In this document: positions 44,352 to 53,663 of the stretch, piece after piece
Layout of the letters: every line of letters begins with the position of its first letter
Position numbering within the stretch: the stretch's first letter is position 1
Notes under the pieces: generated by a model
Databases searched by the model: none
Seen by the model: the letters and a program-made list of their open reading frames with translations, nothing else
What the model was told of the DNA's origin: nothing
Made by a program: the position numbers and the translations under genes
Source of the DNA: Aequorivita aquimaris
GTDB lineage: Bacteria > Bacteroidota > Bacteroidia > Flavobacteriales > Flavobacteriaceae
Assembly (NCBI RefSeq): GCF_001573155.1
Contig: NZ_JRWG01000009.1
Location: 20,875 to 84,874 of the forward strand
Direction: 5' to 3'
Length of the DNA stretch: 64,000 nt

Positions 44352-45842
44352 ATGATTTCTTCGGAAGAAAAATTGAAGACTACAGCATTGGAAAAGTATT
44401 TTGAGCCTTTCCGAAAGAACATCGTGGGCATTGACCAAGAATTTGATTCCCCTTTCGGAAGAAAAAAAATTATTTATACCGACTGGACGGCAAGCGGACG
44501 CTTGTACGCTCCAATAGAAGAAAAAATGCTTAAGGATTTTGGCCCTTTCGTTGCAAATACGCACACGGAAACTTCGGTAACGGGAACGGCAATGACCAAA
44601 GCCTATCACGAAGCACGAAAAATTATTAAAAAACACGTTAACGCCAATGATAGCGATGTGCTCATTACCTGCGAAAGTGGAATGACGGGCGCCATCAATA
44701 AGTTTCAGCGCATTTTGGGTCTTAAAATTCCGGAGAATATTAAACCCCATACCAACATTCCGGATGAAATTAGGCCTGTAATTTTCGTAACCCACATGGA
44801 GCATCACAGCAACCAGACTTCCTGGTTGGAAACAATTGGTACTGTTGTGGTAATTCCCCCAAATGACGATGTTTTGGTCTGTATGGAAACCTTTGCGGAA
44901 ACGGTTGAAAAATATAAAGACCATCCCATAAAAATTGCTGCTGTAACGGGCTGTTCAAACGTAACGGGAATACAAACCCCCTACCACAAAATTGCAAAAC
45001 TGATGCACCAAAACGGCGGACTTTGCTTTGTAGATTTTGCGTGTTCGGCACCGTATATCTCAATCAATATGCATCCAGAGGAAGAAGGAGCGCATTTGGA
45101 CGCCATTTTCTTTTCGCCCCATAAATTTTTGGGCGGTCCGGGCTCCAGCGGAGTGCTTATTTTCAACAACAATCTTTATAAAAATACTATTCCCGACAAT
45201 CCCGGAGGCGGCACCGTTTCGTGGACAAACCCGTGGGGAAACCACAAATACATTGACGATATTGAAACCCGTGAGGACGGTGGAACCCCTGGTTTTCTGC
45301 AAACCATTCGTACAGCGCTTTCTATAAAGCTGAAAGAAAAAATGGGAGTCGAAAATATTTTGCAACGTGAACACGAGCTTTTGGATATCGTTTTTGAAAA
45401 ACTTGGCAACATCCCCAACCTTAAAATTTTGGCGCCGCAAACACATGACAGGCTTGCCGTTATTAGCTTTTATATTGACGACCTTCACTTCAATCTGGGT
45501 GTAAAATTGCTCAATGACCGTTTTGGGATACAAACCCGCGGCGGCTGCTCCTGCGCGGGTACGTATGGCCACTATTTGCTACACGTAGACCAGGAAACCT
45601 CAAATAATATTACCTGTGAGATTGATGGGGGCGACCTAACCCACAAACCGGGCTGGATACGTATGTCCTTTCACCCGACAACTACCGATGCGGAAGCGGA
45701 ATATGTTTGTGATTCCATAAAACAACTGGCCGAAAATTTTTCGGAATGGAGCCATGACTATAAATACAATTCCAAAAGCAACGAATTTTTTCATCAAAAT
45801 GAGAAAGCCGACAATACCGTGGAAGCATGGTTTACTTTTTAA
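44352..45842 (+). CDS. Class V aminotransferase-fold PLP enzyme (SufS-related, 496 aa)
   Basis: The 496-residue protein is a fold-type I PLP enzyme of the cysteine-desulfurase/aminotransferase class V family, about 90 residues longer than SufS. The PLP lysine is K258 in FFSPHKFLGGPG, the THMEHHSNQTSW segment near residue 147 corresponds to the EHHSN motif of SufS, and cysteines C399 and C401 lie in TRGGCSCAGTYG near the position of the SufS persulfide cysteine. The reaction could be desulfuration, lyase or transaminase chemistry; the sequence does not decide. It lacks suf neighbours and stands next to a DUF6268 barrel gene 15 bases downstream. Confidence 0.88.
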   Translation: MISSEEKLKTTALEKYFEPFRKNIVGIDQEFDSPFGRKKIIYTDWTASGRLYAPIEEKMLKDFGPFVANTHTETSVTGTAMTKAYHEARKIIKKHVNANDSDVLITCESGMTGAINKFQRILGLKIPENIKPHTNIPDEIRPVIFVTHMEHHSNQTSWLETIGTVVVIPPNDDVLVCMETFAETVEKYKDHPIKIAAVTGCSNVTGIQTPYHKIAKLMHQNGGLCFVDFACSAPYISINMHPEEEGAHLDAIFFSPHKFLGGPGSSGVLIFNNNLYKNTIPDNPGGGTVSWTNPWGNHKYIDDIETREDGGTPGFLQTIRTALSIKLKEKMGVENILQREHELLDIVFEKLGNIPNLKILAPQTHDRLAVISFYIDDLHFNLGVKLLNDRFGIQTRGGCSCAGTYGHYLLHVDQETSNNITCEIDGGDLTHKPGWIRMSFHPTTTDAEAEYVCDSIKQLAENFSEWSHDYKYNSKSNEFFHQNEKADNTVEAWFTF

Positions 45843-45857
45843 TAGCTATTTAAACAT

Positions 45858-46781
45858 TTGAAAAAACTTCTATTTCTCACCTTTCTTTTTTCCCTTTCCG
45901 TTTCGGCACAGGAATATGTAGACCTTTTGCGAATAGGCTACGGACAAACCTTCAACAATAATTTTGAGGGAACTGACAGCAGTACTTTTGTGAAATTTTT
46001 TGAAGCTGGGTTTACATTCCCCGTTGTTCTCAATGAAAATCATGCCTTGATAACCGGAGCCGATTTCAGCAGAAATAATCTTCAGCTTTTCCCCGAAGCA
46101 GAATACACAAGTTTGTACAGCACAAACTTAAAGCTTGGGCTAGCTTCCACTTGGTCTGAAAAATGGAGCACGACCATCGTTCTGCTTCCGAAGATTGCTT
46201 CCGATTACAAAAATATTTCAGGCGATGATTTTTATTTTGGTGGATTCGCACTGCTGAAATTAAAACGGAATGAAAATTTGAAATATCGCTTTGGCGTGTA
46301 TGCTTCACAGGAAGCTTTCGGCCTTTTTACCACACCCATTTTGGGCTGGTATTATTTGAGCCCGAACAAGCGGTTTGAAATGGATATGAGCCTGCCCATT
46401 TCGGCAGATGTAAGTTATAAGTTTGGCACCACTACCGTTGGGATGGATTACTTCGGGATTGGACGCAGCTATAAGGTGCATTATGAAAATCTTCCCACGC
46501 TTTACGCTGACCTCAGCTCTTTGGAATTTGCGGGCTATCTTCAGTTCAATGCTTTGGAAGAAAGTGTTTTGCTGCGTGCAAAGCTGGGCTATTCCAGTAA
46601 CAATTATGAAATGTATGCCGAAGGGGAAAAGATGGATCTGGGCGTTTCCGCTTTCAGTTTTGGTGATGACCGCACACAGTTAAATCCTTCACTAAATGGC
46701 GGAGTTTTTTTTAAATTGGAAGCCATTTATAGATTTCATATCCAGAAAAAATCTGAAGTGGAAGAGCCTGTTTCAAATTAA
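45858..46781 (+). CDS. DUF6268 family outer-membrane beta-barrel protein
   Basis: The 307-residue product has a signal peptide (LLFLTFLFSLSVSAQ) and then repeated amphipathic beta strands, for example YKFGTTTVGMDYFGIG and VLLRAKLGYSSNNYEMYAEG. It ends with an aromatic strand followed by a short polar tail. The pattern matches the Bacteroidota DUF6268 outer-membrane family of unknown function. The frame uses TTG at 45858, the first in-frame initiator before the signal peptide. It follows the PLP enzyme after 15 bases, so the two are probably co-transcribed. Confidence 0.75.
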   Translation: MKKLLFLTFLFSLSVSAQEYVDLLRIGYGQTFNNNFEGTDSSTFVKFFEAGFTFPVVLNENHALITGADFSRNNLQLFPEAEYTSLYSTNLKLGLASTWSEKWSTTIVLLPKIASDYKNISGDDFYFGGFALLKLKRNENLKYRFGVYASQEAFGLFTTPILGWYYLSPNKRFEMDMSLPISADVSYKFGTTTVGMDYFGIGRSYKVHYENLPTLYADLSSLEFAGYLQFNALEESVLLRAKLGYSSNNYEMYAEGEKMDLGVSAFSFGDDRTQLNPSLNGGVFFKLEAIYRFHIQKKSEVEEPVSN

Positions 46782-46799
46782 ATTTCAAAATAAAAATTT

Positions 46800-46807
46800 T
46801 ATCTTTA
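46800..46807 (+). promoter_or_regulatory. -7-like box TATCTTTA abutting the zinc-ribbon gene
   Basis: TATCTTTA resembles TAnnTTTG and lies 4 bases before the ATG at 46812, again pointing to a leaderless transcript. Confidence 0.35.
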
Positions 46808-46811
46808 GGTT

Positions 46812-47165
46812 ATGGAAAGAACCTGTCCGGAATGTGGAGATAAAATAATTGGGCGCGCCGACAAAAAATTTTGTAGCGATGCTTGCCGCAACACACATAA
46901 CAATTCTCTCAATAAGGATAACAAAAACCTGGTGAGAAACATCAATAACCGTCTTCGGAAGAATTACAGGATTTTAGAAAAACTGAACACTGAGGACAAA
47001 ACAAAAACCACAAAGGACAAACTTTTGCGGATGGGGTTCAGTTTTGACTATTTCACGGGAATTTATACTACAAAAACGGGTTCTACCTATTTCTACCTAT
47101 ACGACCAAGGATACCTACCGTTAGACAATGACTTTTATCTTTTAGTTAAAAAGGACATTAAATAA
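46812..47165 (+). CDS. Zinc-ribbon protein of unknown function
   Basis: The 117-residue soluble product starts with a two-pair zinc ribbon: CPECG at residues 5-9 and FCSDACR at about residues 20-26. A basic, Asn/Lys-rich helical region follows (NNSLNKDNKNLVRNINNRLRKNYR) and then a compact domain (LLRMGFSFDYFTGIYTTKTGSTYFYLYDQGYLPLDN). It resembles small flavobacterial proteins annotated as DUF2116 or zinc-ribbon proteins, which may bind nucleic acid or ribosomes, but no function is known. Confidence 0.8.
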   Translation: MERTCPECGDKIIGRADKKFCSDACRNTHNNSLNKDNKNLVRNINNRLRKNYRILEKLNTEDKTKTTKDKLLRMGFSFDYFTGIYTTKTGSTYFYLYDQGYLPLDNDFYLLVKKDIK

Positions 47166-47311
47166 AATATTCAAATTTTAAGAATATTAACTGCATAAGT
47201 CTGTGTGGACTTTAATTTGGCAAATCATTATATATAATGTAACACTCCTTTAACCCAGGTGGTTTCGTTTATAAAGTATATTTAAAATTCAAACAAAAAA
47301 ACTACTTTATT

Positions 47312-47845
47312 ATGAAAACGAAAAATCTTTTAATGATGATGATGCTTTTTTTTAGTGTCACATTATTTGCACAAAATGCAGACGACAAAAAGGTAATTAA
47401 TGATGCCGAAAAAGCAAAAGCTGCTTTTTTAGAAGCCAATCCAAAAATGCAGGGCTATTTTGATGATGCAAAGGCATATGCTATTTTTCCAAATGTTGGA
47501 AAAGGCGCCCTAATTGTGGGAGCCGCCTCTGGAAATGGTGCTGTATATGAGCGAGGAGTATTGGTAGGGATGGCTAACTTGAAGCAATTGGACGTTGGCG
47601 CGCAGATTGGAGGAAAAGCTTACAGTGAAATTATTTTTTTCAAAACAGATAAGGCTGTTCAGGAATTTATGGATGACGATTTTAGTTTTGGATCTAATGT
47701 TTCTGCTATTGCAGTAAATCAAGCCCCGCCTTCTTTTAATATCACCTATACAGATGGAGTTGCCGTATTTACACTTCCTAAGGAAGGTTTAATGGCTGAA
47801 GTATCAGTTGGTGGTCAAAAATTTGACTTTGAGGCTTTTGATTAA
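47312..47845 (+). CDS. Lipid-binding SYLF domain (YSC84-related) protein
   Basis: The 177-residue product has a signal peptide (cleavage after LFAQ, near residue 20) and a SYLF domain. Family segments are FDDAKAYAIFPNVGKGALIVGAASGNGAVYERG, then ANLKQLDVGAQIGGKAYSEIIFFKTDKAVQEFM, and a glycine-rich end GLMAEVSVGGQKFDF. SYLF proteins bind phosphoinositides in eukaryotes; the bacterial exported form has no settled role. It is a single gene closed by a terminator. Confidence 0.88.
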   Translation: MKTKNLLMMMMLFFSVTLFAQNADDKKVINDAEKAKAAFLEANPKMQGYFDDAKAYAIFPNVGKGALIVGAASGNGAVYERGVLVGMANLKQLDVGAQIGGKAYSEIIFFKTDKAVQEFMDDDFSFGSNVSAIAVNQAPPSFNITYTDGVAVFTLPKEGLMAEVSVGGQKFDFEAFD

Positions 47846-47883
47846 AAATTCAGATTATAATATTTCTCTTTAAATAGAGTTAT

Positions 47884-47925
47884 AAAACCGTCTTAAGTGC
47901 TGATTACTTAAGGCGGTTTTTTTAT
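47884..47925 (+). terminator. Terminator of the SYLF gene
   Basis: AAAACCGTCTTAAGT pairs with ACTTAAGGCGGTTTT (one G-T/mismatch) around a short loop and runs into seven T. Confidence 0.85.
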
Positions 47926-47952
47926 TGTCATCCCTAGCCTAGCTATAAAAAA

Positions 47953-47985
47953 AGTGGTCCGGAAAATTTTCCGGACCACTCCATT
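47953..47985 (-). terminator. Terminator of the giant HYR protein gene
   Basis: A perfect 28-bp palindrome (AGTGGTCCGGAAAA / TTTTCCGGACCACT) lies 30 bases beyond the stop of the 48010-53604 gene and is followed, on the minus strand, by TTTTTTT. Confidence 0.8.
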
Positions 47986-48009
47986 TTAACAATCAACAAT
48001 TATGAAATA

Positions 48010-51000
48010 TTATTCCTTTAACAAACGTTTCACTGTTTCTCCATATTTGCCTTTTATCTTAACATAATAGGAAGCAGCTGCAAGTTGTTGAATATCTATT
48101 GGCTTAACATTCCCCATTCCACGAAGGTCTTCTGTTTTAACCAATCTGCCTCTTAGGTCATAAATTTCCAATCTTTCCAGTTCCATATTCTGTGGGTTAC
48201 TAATGTTCAGAATATTTTTAGCAGGATTAGGATAAATCGATATGCTTCCAAGATTTTGATGGTTGTCGCCTATTCCGAGCACACTCTCTACGGTAAGTTC
48301 GAAATCACAGGTAGCTATATTTCCGTATTCGTCCATTGCCGTTAGCGTGATGGTATACGTACCATCAGGTAGCGGTGTTCCCGGAGCTGGATCCTGTGTT
48401 GTTAAAGTAATAGGATCGGTACAGTTATCTACTGCAGTTGCTTCGCCTGTTGCGAAATAATCTGGTAAAATATAGAAAATGTTTCCAGGTCCAGGATCAA
48501 CTGTTTGGTCTGCAGGACAAGTAATAACAGGCGCTAAGATATCAACAACCGTTACAACCGCAGTACAGGTAGAAAGGTTTCCGTTATTATCCTGGCTAAA
48601 CACTTGTACAGTCACCGGCGTGCCGATATCTGCACAACTAAACTGTGTTATGTCCACAGCAACGGTAAAGATGCCACATGCATCATCATTGGATGCTATC
48701 ACATCATTTGGATCAAGGGTAGCGGTTCCGTCCGCTCCTAGTTCCAAAGTGAAATCTTGACAGACAAGAACTGGGCTTGTATTGTCTTCTACAGTTACTG
48801 TTGCGGTACAAGTTGCAGTGTTTCCATTAACATCCGCTACAGTCAATATTACAGTGTTGTCTCCTATGTTTGAACAATCGAAAGTATCGATATCAAGGTC
48901 GTAACTGGCGATACCACAAGCATCTGTGCTTCCGTTGTCTATATCCGTTCCCGCGATGGTTACGGTGCCTGTTACCGGATCCAATTCTACTGTGATATCT
49001 TGACAAACCACTACCGGAGCGGTAACATCCTCAACCGTTACAATTGCCGTACAGGTACTAATATTACCATTTACATCTGTTACCGTTAAAACTACATTGT
49101 TGTCACCCACATCGGAACAGTCAAATGTATCAATGTCAATTGAAATATCTGCCACCCCACAGTTATCTGTGCTTCCTCCATCAACATCGGCCGCTGTAAT
49201 ACTAGCGTTTCCGCTTGCATCGAGCTGAATGGTGATGTTCTGACATACGGCCATTGGAGCCTCATTATCAACTACTGTAACGGTAAAACTACAAGTACTT
49301 ACATTTCCGTTCACATCTGTTGCAGTGAACTCAATTGTGTTCACGCCCACTGGAAATTGGCTTCCACTTGGATCGCCCATAGTTTGAACTACCGTATCCA
49401 CACCACAGTTGTCCAGTGTAAAAGGCATCGGAAAGCTTACCGCTGCAGAACATATGCCCGCAGCCGTATCGACCGTAATATCACCTGGACAGATAATTGT
49501 GGGCGGGATGCTGTCCTCCACAGTTACTATCGTGGTACATTGTGAACTGTTTCCGTTCACATCGGTCACTGTTAGTGTAACAGTATTTGGGCCTACATTA
49601 CTGCAGTCAAAATCAGTTATGTCTATTGAGGCACTTGCTATTCCGCAGGCATCCGTACTTCCGTTATCAATATCAGCAACGGTTATACTCGCCATCCCAT
49701 CCGCATCTAATTGGATAGTGAAAGGCGCAGCGCAGTTGGCCACTGGCGCAACATTATCTTCAACTGTTACAATAGTTGTACAAGTTGAACTGTTTCCGTT
49801 CACATCTGTCACCGTTAGAGTGACTGTGTTTGGACCTACATCTGCACAGGTAAAATCTGTAATATCTATAGACGTACTTGCGATAGCGCAATTATCAGTA
49901 CTTCCATTATCAATGTCGGCTACCGAGATGCTTGCATCTCCGTTAGCATCCAATTGAATAGTGAAAGGTGCGGCACAGTTGGCTACTGGTGCTTCGTTAT
50001 CGTTTATTGTTACGTCAAAACTACAGATTGCTGTATTGCCAGATGCATCGGTAACCACAAAAGTATTTGTTGTTGTTCCAACTGGAAAGGTTGATCCACT
50101 CGCAAGTCCAGCAGTCTGAATTGTGGTTGACCCAGAGCAATTATCTGTTCCAACAGGAGTGATATAGGTTATTACAGCTCCACAAATCCCAGGATCATTT
50201 CCTTGGGTAATATTACCCGGACAAGTAATTTCGGGAGCTTCGGTATCGTTAACGATAACATCAAAACTACAAGTTGCTGTGTTTCCTGAACTATCGGTTA
50301 CTACAAAAGTGTTGGTTGTAGTTCCAATTGGGAAAGTGCTTCCGCTAGGAAGACCAGCTGTTTGGGTAGGGGTCAATGCCGCATTCCAAGTAATTGTAAT
50401 TTCACCATTGCCAGATCTCACTCCTGCAGTTGCAGTTCCGTTATTTACACCTCCTATATAAGAAGTTCCACCAGCACCGCCACCGCCTGACCAAGCACCG
50501 CCGCCACCACCAGCACCGCCGCCGCCTCCGCCGCCAGCATAATAGCCACCGCCGCCGCCACCGCCGCCAGAACCAGTAAAACCAGAACATCCTATCTTTC
50601 CATCACCGCCATTTCCGCCAATGGCTAAAACACCATTAATTCCTGAGCCTCCAGTATCACCACAGTTAGTATTTCCAGTTCCGCCGTTTCCGCCCATTGT
50701 ATCGGTTGCGCCAATGCCTCCAGTTCCTCCAGGACCGCATCCACTTCCGGTAATTCCAGAACCTCCTAAACTAATATCACCACCATTTCCACCGTTTCCT
50801 CCGGGTCCGGACGCACAAGATCCTTGAGGTCCTCCAGCACCCCCACCGCCGCCTGCGGCAACGAGAACTCTATCATTTACAGTTCCTGGGGCAACTCTTA
50901 CATCGCTTGCTCCTCCTCCGTGACCGGATGTATTAGGACCGCTAACACCGGGGTTACCCCCACCATTAAAACCATCACTTCCGCCTACGTATATTGACAA

Positions 51001-53604
51001 CACTTCACCAGGTGTTACCGAAAGTTCTCCGCTCGCCATAGCTCCCAAGCCACCAATGCCAACAATTCCACCTACGCCAGATTCTCCTTGCGCGCCAAAT
51101 GCTTCAATCATAATAGAAGTAACACCCGCAGGTACAGTCCAATTTTGGACGCTACCTGAATATGTAAAGGTTTGTGAAACTGGACCTCCAGAGCTACAAT
51201 TATCTGCAGTTGTTACTGTATAGTTAACTACAGCCCCACAGATTCCAGGATCATTATCAACTATAAAATCCCCAGGACAAGTAATTGTTGGTGCGATATT
51301 GTCTTCTACAGTTACCGTAGTTGTACAGGTAGAAGTATTTCCATTTACATCAGTAACAGTAAGTGTAACCGTATTATCTCCAATTTCCGCACATGAGAAT
51401 GTGTCTGGAGAAACTGAAAGTGTAGCAATTCCGCAGGCATCTGTTGAGCCTCCATCTACATCAGCACCCGTAATTGTAACGGTACCGTTTGCGTCAAGTT
51501 GTGCCGTAAAGGGTTGGCAAGTTGCCGTAGGAGCAACATTGTCTTCCACGGTTACAGTAGCAGTACAGGTTGAATTATTTCCGTTTACATCGGTTACAGT
51601 CAAGGTTACCGTATTGGCGCCAATATCTGCGCAAGTAAAAGATGCTGGAGAAACGCTTAATGAAGTAATTCCACAATTATCTGTTGAACCATTATCTATA
51701 TCTGATGCGGTAATTATTACATTTCCGGTAGCATCTAGCTGCAAGGTTATATTTTGACAAACTGCAGTAGGCGCTATGTTATCTTCAACGGTTACTGTAG
51801 ATGTACAAGTATCAGAATTGCCCGCTGCATCGGTTACAGTAAGTGTAACTGTGTTAGGACCAACTTCTGCACAACTAAAAGTATCAATGTCTATTGAATA
51901 AGAAACAATCCCAACATTGTCGGTTGAGCCGCCATCCACATCGGTAGCAGCAATAGTTACTGAGCCGGAAGCATCAAGTTGTACAGTAATATTTTGACAT
52001 ACTGCCACGGGTGGTTCCGTATCATCAGGCAATATAGTATAAATACATCCGGATTGCGCAGTAGGAACAAATTCAGCAGTATCATTATTAATCCAATATT
52101 GGATGTCATTGATTATTGCTGCTAATTCACTAGGCGTACCTGTAATAGGAAATCCACCAGGCACCGCGCTACAATCAAACTGCCAGTTGTCCACTTCTGT
52201 TTCAGGAGTGCCTGCAACATAAAGCCTAATAGCATTTACGCCATTGGTCAATTGATCTGGTAATGCTGTTGTGGTGTTTGAAGTATTTGCTCCGTCCCAA
52301 TCGGCATCTGTAGTTACACCTGGATCTACATTACTGTGAATTCCAGTAATAAAAGTTGGTGAAGCCGCTGTGCCTTGATAAGCAAATAATTGATCACCAA
52401 TAGAAGATAAAACACTTCCCGCCATAAAACTTCCTGGTAAAGTAACAATATCTCCCGCATTCATTGCAGAGGGGGCATACCAAGTTGCACTGCCATCGCC
52501 TGCACCTACGCACGTAATTGTATTTGGGTTTGAAATACCACAATCTGTGAATTTTATATTTGTTCCCGCAATTATATCTTTCAAAATTATAAATGCAAAA
52601 CCATCATTTCCATCTAGGTTAAAACCTACGAAGGCAATATCACCCGCATTCAATGTTGTAGCGGGCGGTTCGTTTATGGTTACAGGTATTGTGCATGTCG
52701 CACTGTTGCCAGCTTCATCTGTAGCAGTTAAAACAACTGAATATACACCAACTCCAACCATAGTTCCCGCAGTGGGTGCTTGTGTAATTGTTATGTTTGC
52801 TGGTATTGAAACATTATCTGTTGCGGTAGTCCCGGTTACTAAATCTGGTATGGCTGCCATACCATTAATACCAGCTGTTATTGGAGCCGGTGTTGGGGCG
52901 CAAGTAATTACAGGTGGAGTTGTATCTCCCCCAGTACTAATCGTAAATGTACATCCAGCTTCTAATGCTGGATTATAAGGTGTAGTATTATCGCTTACCC
53001 AGTTTGCTCTATTGTTTACAATAGCTCGTATTTGAGCGGCTGTTCCAGTAACTGGTCCCCCAGCAATTGTACAGCTGAATTGCCAGTTATCTGATTCAGG
53101 AACTAATCTTACGGCAGTACTACCCGTAATCAAAGCATTTGGAAGTGCCGATGTAGAATTTGAAGTTGCAGCACCATCCCAGTTAGCATCATCCCCAGTG
53201 GCATCGTTATATTGTAATCCAGCAATAAATATGGGTGCTGCAGTTGAACCTTGGATAGCAAAAAGCTGATCGCCAATACTACTATAAGCTGCTGGAAATA
53301 GGGGTCCCATGTCTATAGTTACAACTTCTCCAGCTGTTCTGGCCACACCAGAAGTCCATGTAAATTCACCATCCCCATTGGTGGCAAAAAATCCGGCGCC
53401 ATCATTCCATCCCATATCGGTAAAAATAATGGTGGTCGCAGCATCAATATCTTTTAGAAGAACAAAGGCTACAGTATCATCTGCATTTGTTGCACCGTCA
53501 GAATTACTTCCAACAAAAGCAATATCTCCCGCAGTTAATGCCGTTTGGCTATTGCCAAAAAAAGTAGCAAAGAGAAATAAAATTAATAGGGTAGTTTTTT
53601 TCAT
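48010..53604 (-). CDS. Giant HYR-repeat surface protein with ALK-type Gly-rich domain and T9SS type A sorting signal
   Basis: The 1864-residue protein has a signal peptide (LLILFLFATFFGNSQ). Two homologous lamin-tail-like domains, each starting AGDIAFVG, are at about residues 22-215 and 313-525, separated by an HYR module. About twelve more modules of roughly 80 residues follow from residue 530; several share the GSTDNCGI ... TVTLTVTDVNGN pattern and 240-bp DNA periodicity. Residues about 810-1081 are a glycine-rich domain (LSIYVGGSDGFNGGG, RVLVAAGGGGGAGG) like the ALK/LTK-type family, inserted inside one HYR module. The last 80 residues (SISIYPNPAKNILNISN to KRLLKE) are the type A T9SS sorting domain. 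The protein should be secreted and surface-attached, probably for adhesion. Two collar-domain genes lie directly upstream on the same strand. Confidence 0.92.
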   Translation of the reverse strand: MKKTTLLILFLFATFFGNSQTALTAGDIAFVGSNSDGATNADDTVAFVLLKDIDAATTIIFTDMGWNDGAGFFATNGDGEFTWTSGVARTAGEVVTIDMGPLFPAAYSSIGDQLFAIQGSTAAPIFIAGLQYNDATGDDANWDGAATSNSTSALPNALITGSTAVRLVPESDNWQFSCTIAGGPVTGTAAQIRAIVNNRANWVSDNTTPYNPALEAGCTFTISTGGDTTPPVITCAPTPAPITAGINGMAAIPDLVTGTTATDNVSIPANITITQAPTAGTMVGVGVYSVVLTATDEAGNSATCTIPVTINEPPATTLNAGDIAFVGFNLDGNDGFAFIILKDIIAGTNIKFTDCGISNPNTITCVGAGDGSATWYAPSAMNAGDIVTLPGSFMAGSVLSSIGDQLFAYQGTAASPTFITGIHSNVDPGVTTDADWDGANTSNTTTALPDQLTNGVNAIRLYVAGTPETEVDNWQFDCSAVPGGFPITGTPSELAAIINDIQYWINNDTAEFVPTAQSGCIYTILPDDTEPPVAVCQNITVQLDASGSVTIAATDVDGGSTDNVGIVSYSIDIDTFSCAEVGPNTVTLTVTDAAGNSDTCTSTVTVEDNIAPTAVCQNITLQLDATGNVIITASDIDNGSTDNCGITSLSVSPASFTCADIGANTVTLTVTDVNGNNSTCTATVTVEDNVAPTATCQPFTAQLDANGTVTITGADVDGGSTDACGIATLSVSPDTFSCAEIGDNTVTLTVTDVNGNTSTCTTTVTVEDNIAPTITCPGDFIVDNDPGICGAVVNYTVTTADNCSSGGPVSQTFTYSGSVQNWTVPAGVTSIMIEAFGAQGESGVGGIVGIGGLGAMASGELSVTPGEVLSIYVGGSDGFNGGGNPGVSGPNTSGHGGGASDVRVAPGTVNDRVLVAAGGGGGAGGPQGSCASGPGGNGGNGGDISLGGSGITGSGCGPGGTGGIGATDTMGGNGGTGNTNCGDTGGSGINGVLAIGGNGGDGKIGCSGFTGSGGGGGGGGYYAGGGGGGGAGGGGGAWSGGGGAGGTSYIGGVNNGTATAGVRSGNGEITITWNAALTPTQTAGLPSGSTFPIGTTTNTFVVTDSSGNTATCSFDVIVNDTEAPEITCPGNITQGNDPGICGAVITYITPVGTDNCSGSTTIQTAGLASGSTFPVGTTTNTFVVTDASGNTAICSFDVTINDNEAPVANCAAPFTIQLDANGDASISVADIDNGSTDNCAIASTSIDITDFTCADVGPNTVTLTVTDVNGNSSTCTTIVTVEDNVAPVANCAAPFTIQLDADGMASITVADIDNGSTDACGIASASIDITDFDCSNVGPNTVTLTVTDVNGNSSQCTTIVTVEDSIPPTIICPGDITVDTAAGICSAAVSFPMPFTLDNCGVDTVVQTMGDPSGSQFPVGVNTIEFTATDVNGNVSTCSFTVTVVDNEAPMAVCQNITIQLDASGNASITAADVDGGSTDNCGVADISIDIDTFDCSDVGDNNVVLTVTDVNGNISTCTAIVTVEDVTAPVVVCQDITVELDPVTGTVTIAGTDIDNGSTDACGIASYDLDIDTFDCSNIGDNTVILTVADVNGNTATCTATVTVEDNTSPVLVCQDFTLELGADGTATLDPNDVIASNDDACGIFTVAVDITQFSCADIGTPVTVQVFSQDNNGNLSTCTAVVTVVDILAPVITCPADQTVDPGPGNIFYILPDYFATGEATAVDNCTDPITLTTQDPAPGTPLPDGTYTITLTAMDEYGNIATCDFELTVESVLGIGDNHQNLGSISIYPNPAKNILNISNPQNMELERLEIYDLRGRLVKTEDLRGMGNVKPIDIQQLAAASYYVKIKGKYGETVKRLLKE
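51298..52017 (-). repeat. Three consecutive 240-bp HYR-like coding repeats
   Basis: The ends of adjacent modules (TTGTCTTCTACAGTTAC and variants) lie at 51298, 51538 and 51778, exactly 240 bases apart. Neighbouring modules stay similar at DNA level, so expansion by unequal recombination is plausible. Confidence 0.8.
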
Positions 53605-53663
53605 AATTTTTAGAGTTTTGGTTAAGTCAAATCTGGGGAGATTTATTAATTAGGATGTTATTT

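Noticed and set aside
47166..47212. Regulatory hairpins AATATTC/GAATATT and AAGTC/GACTT
   Set aside because: Both are short, AT-rich and likely by chance in this spacer; no T tract or known motif supports them.
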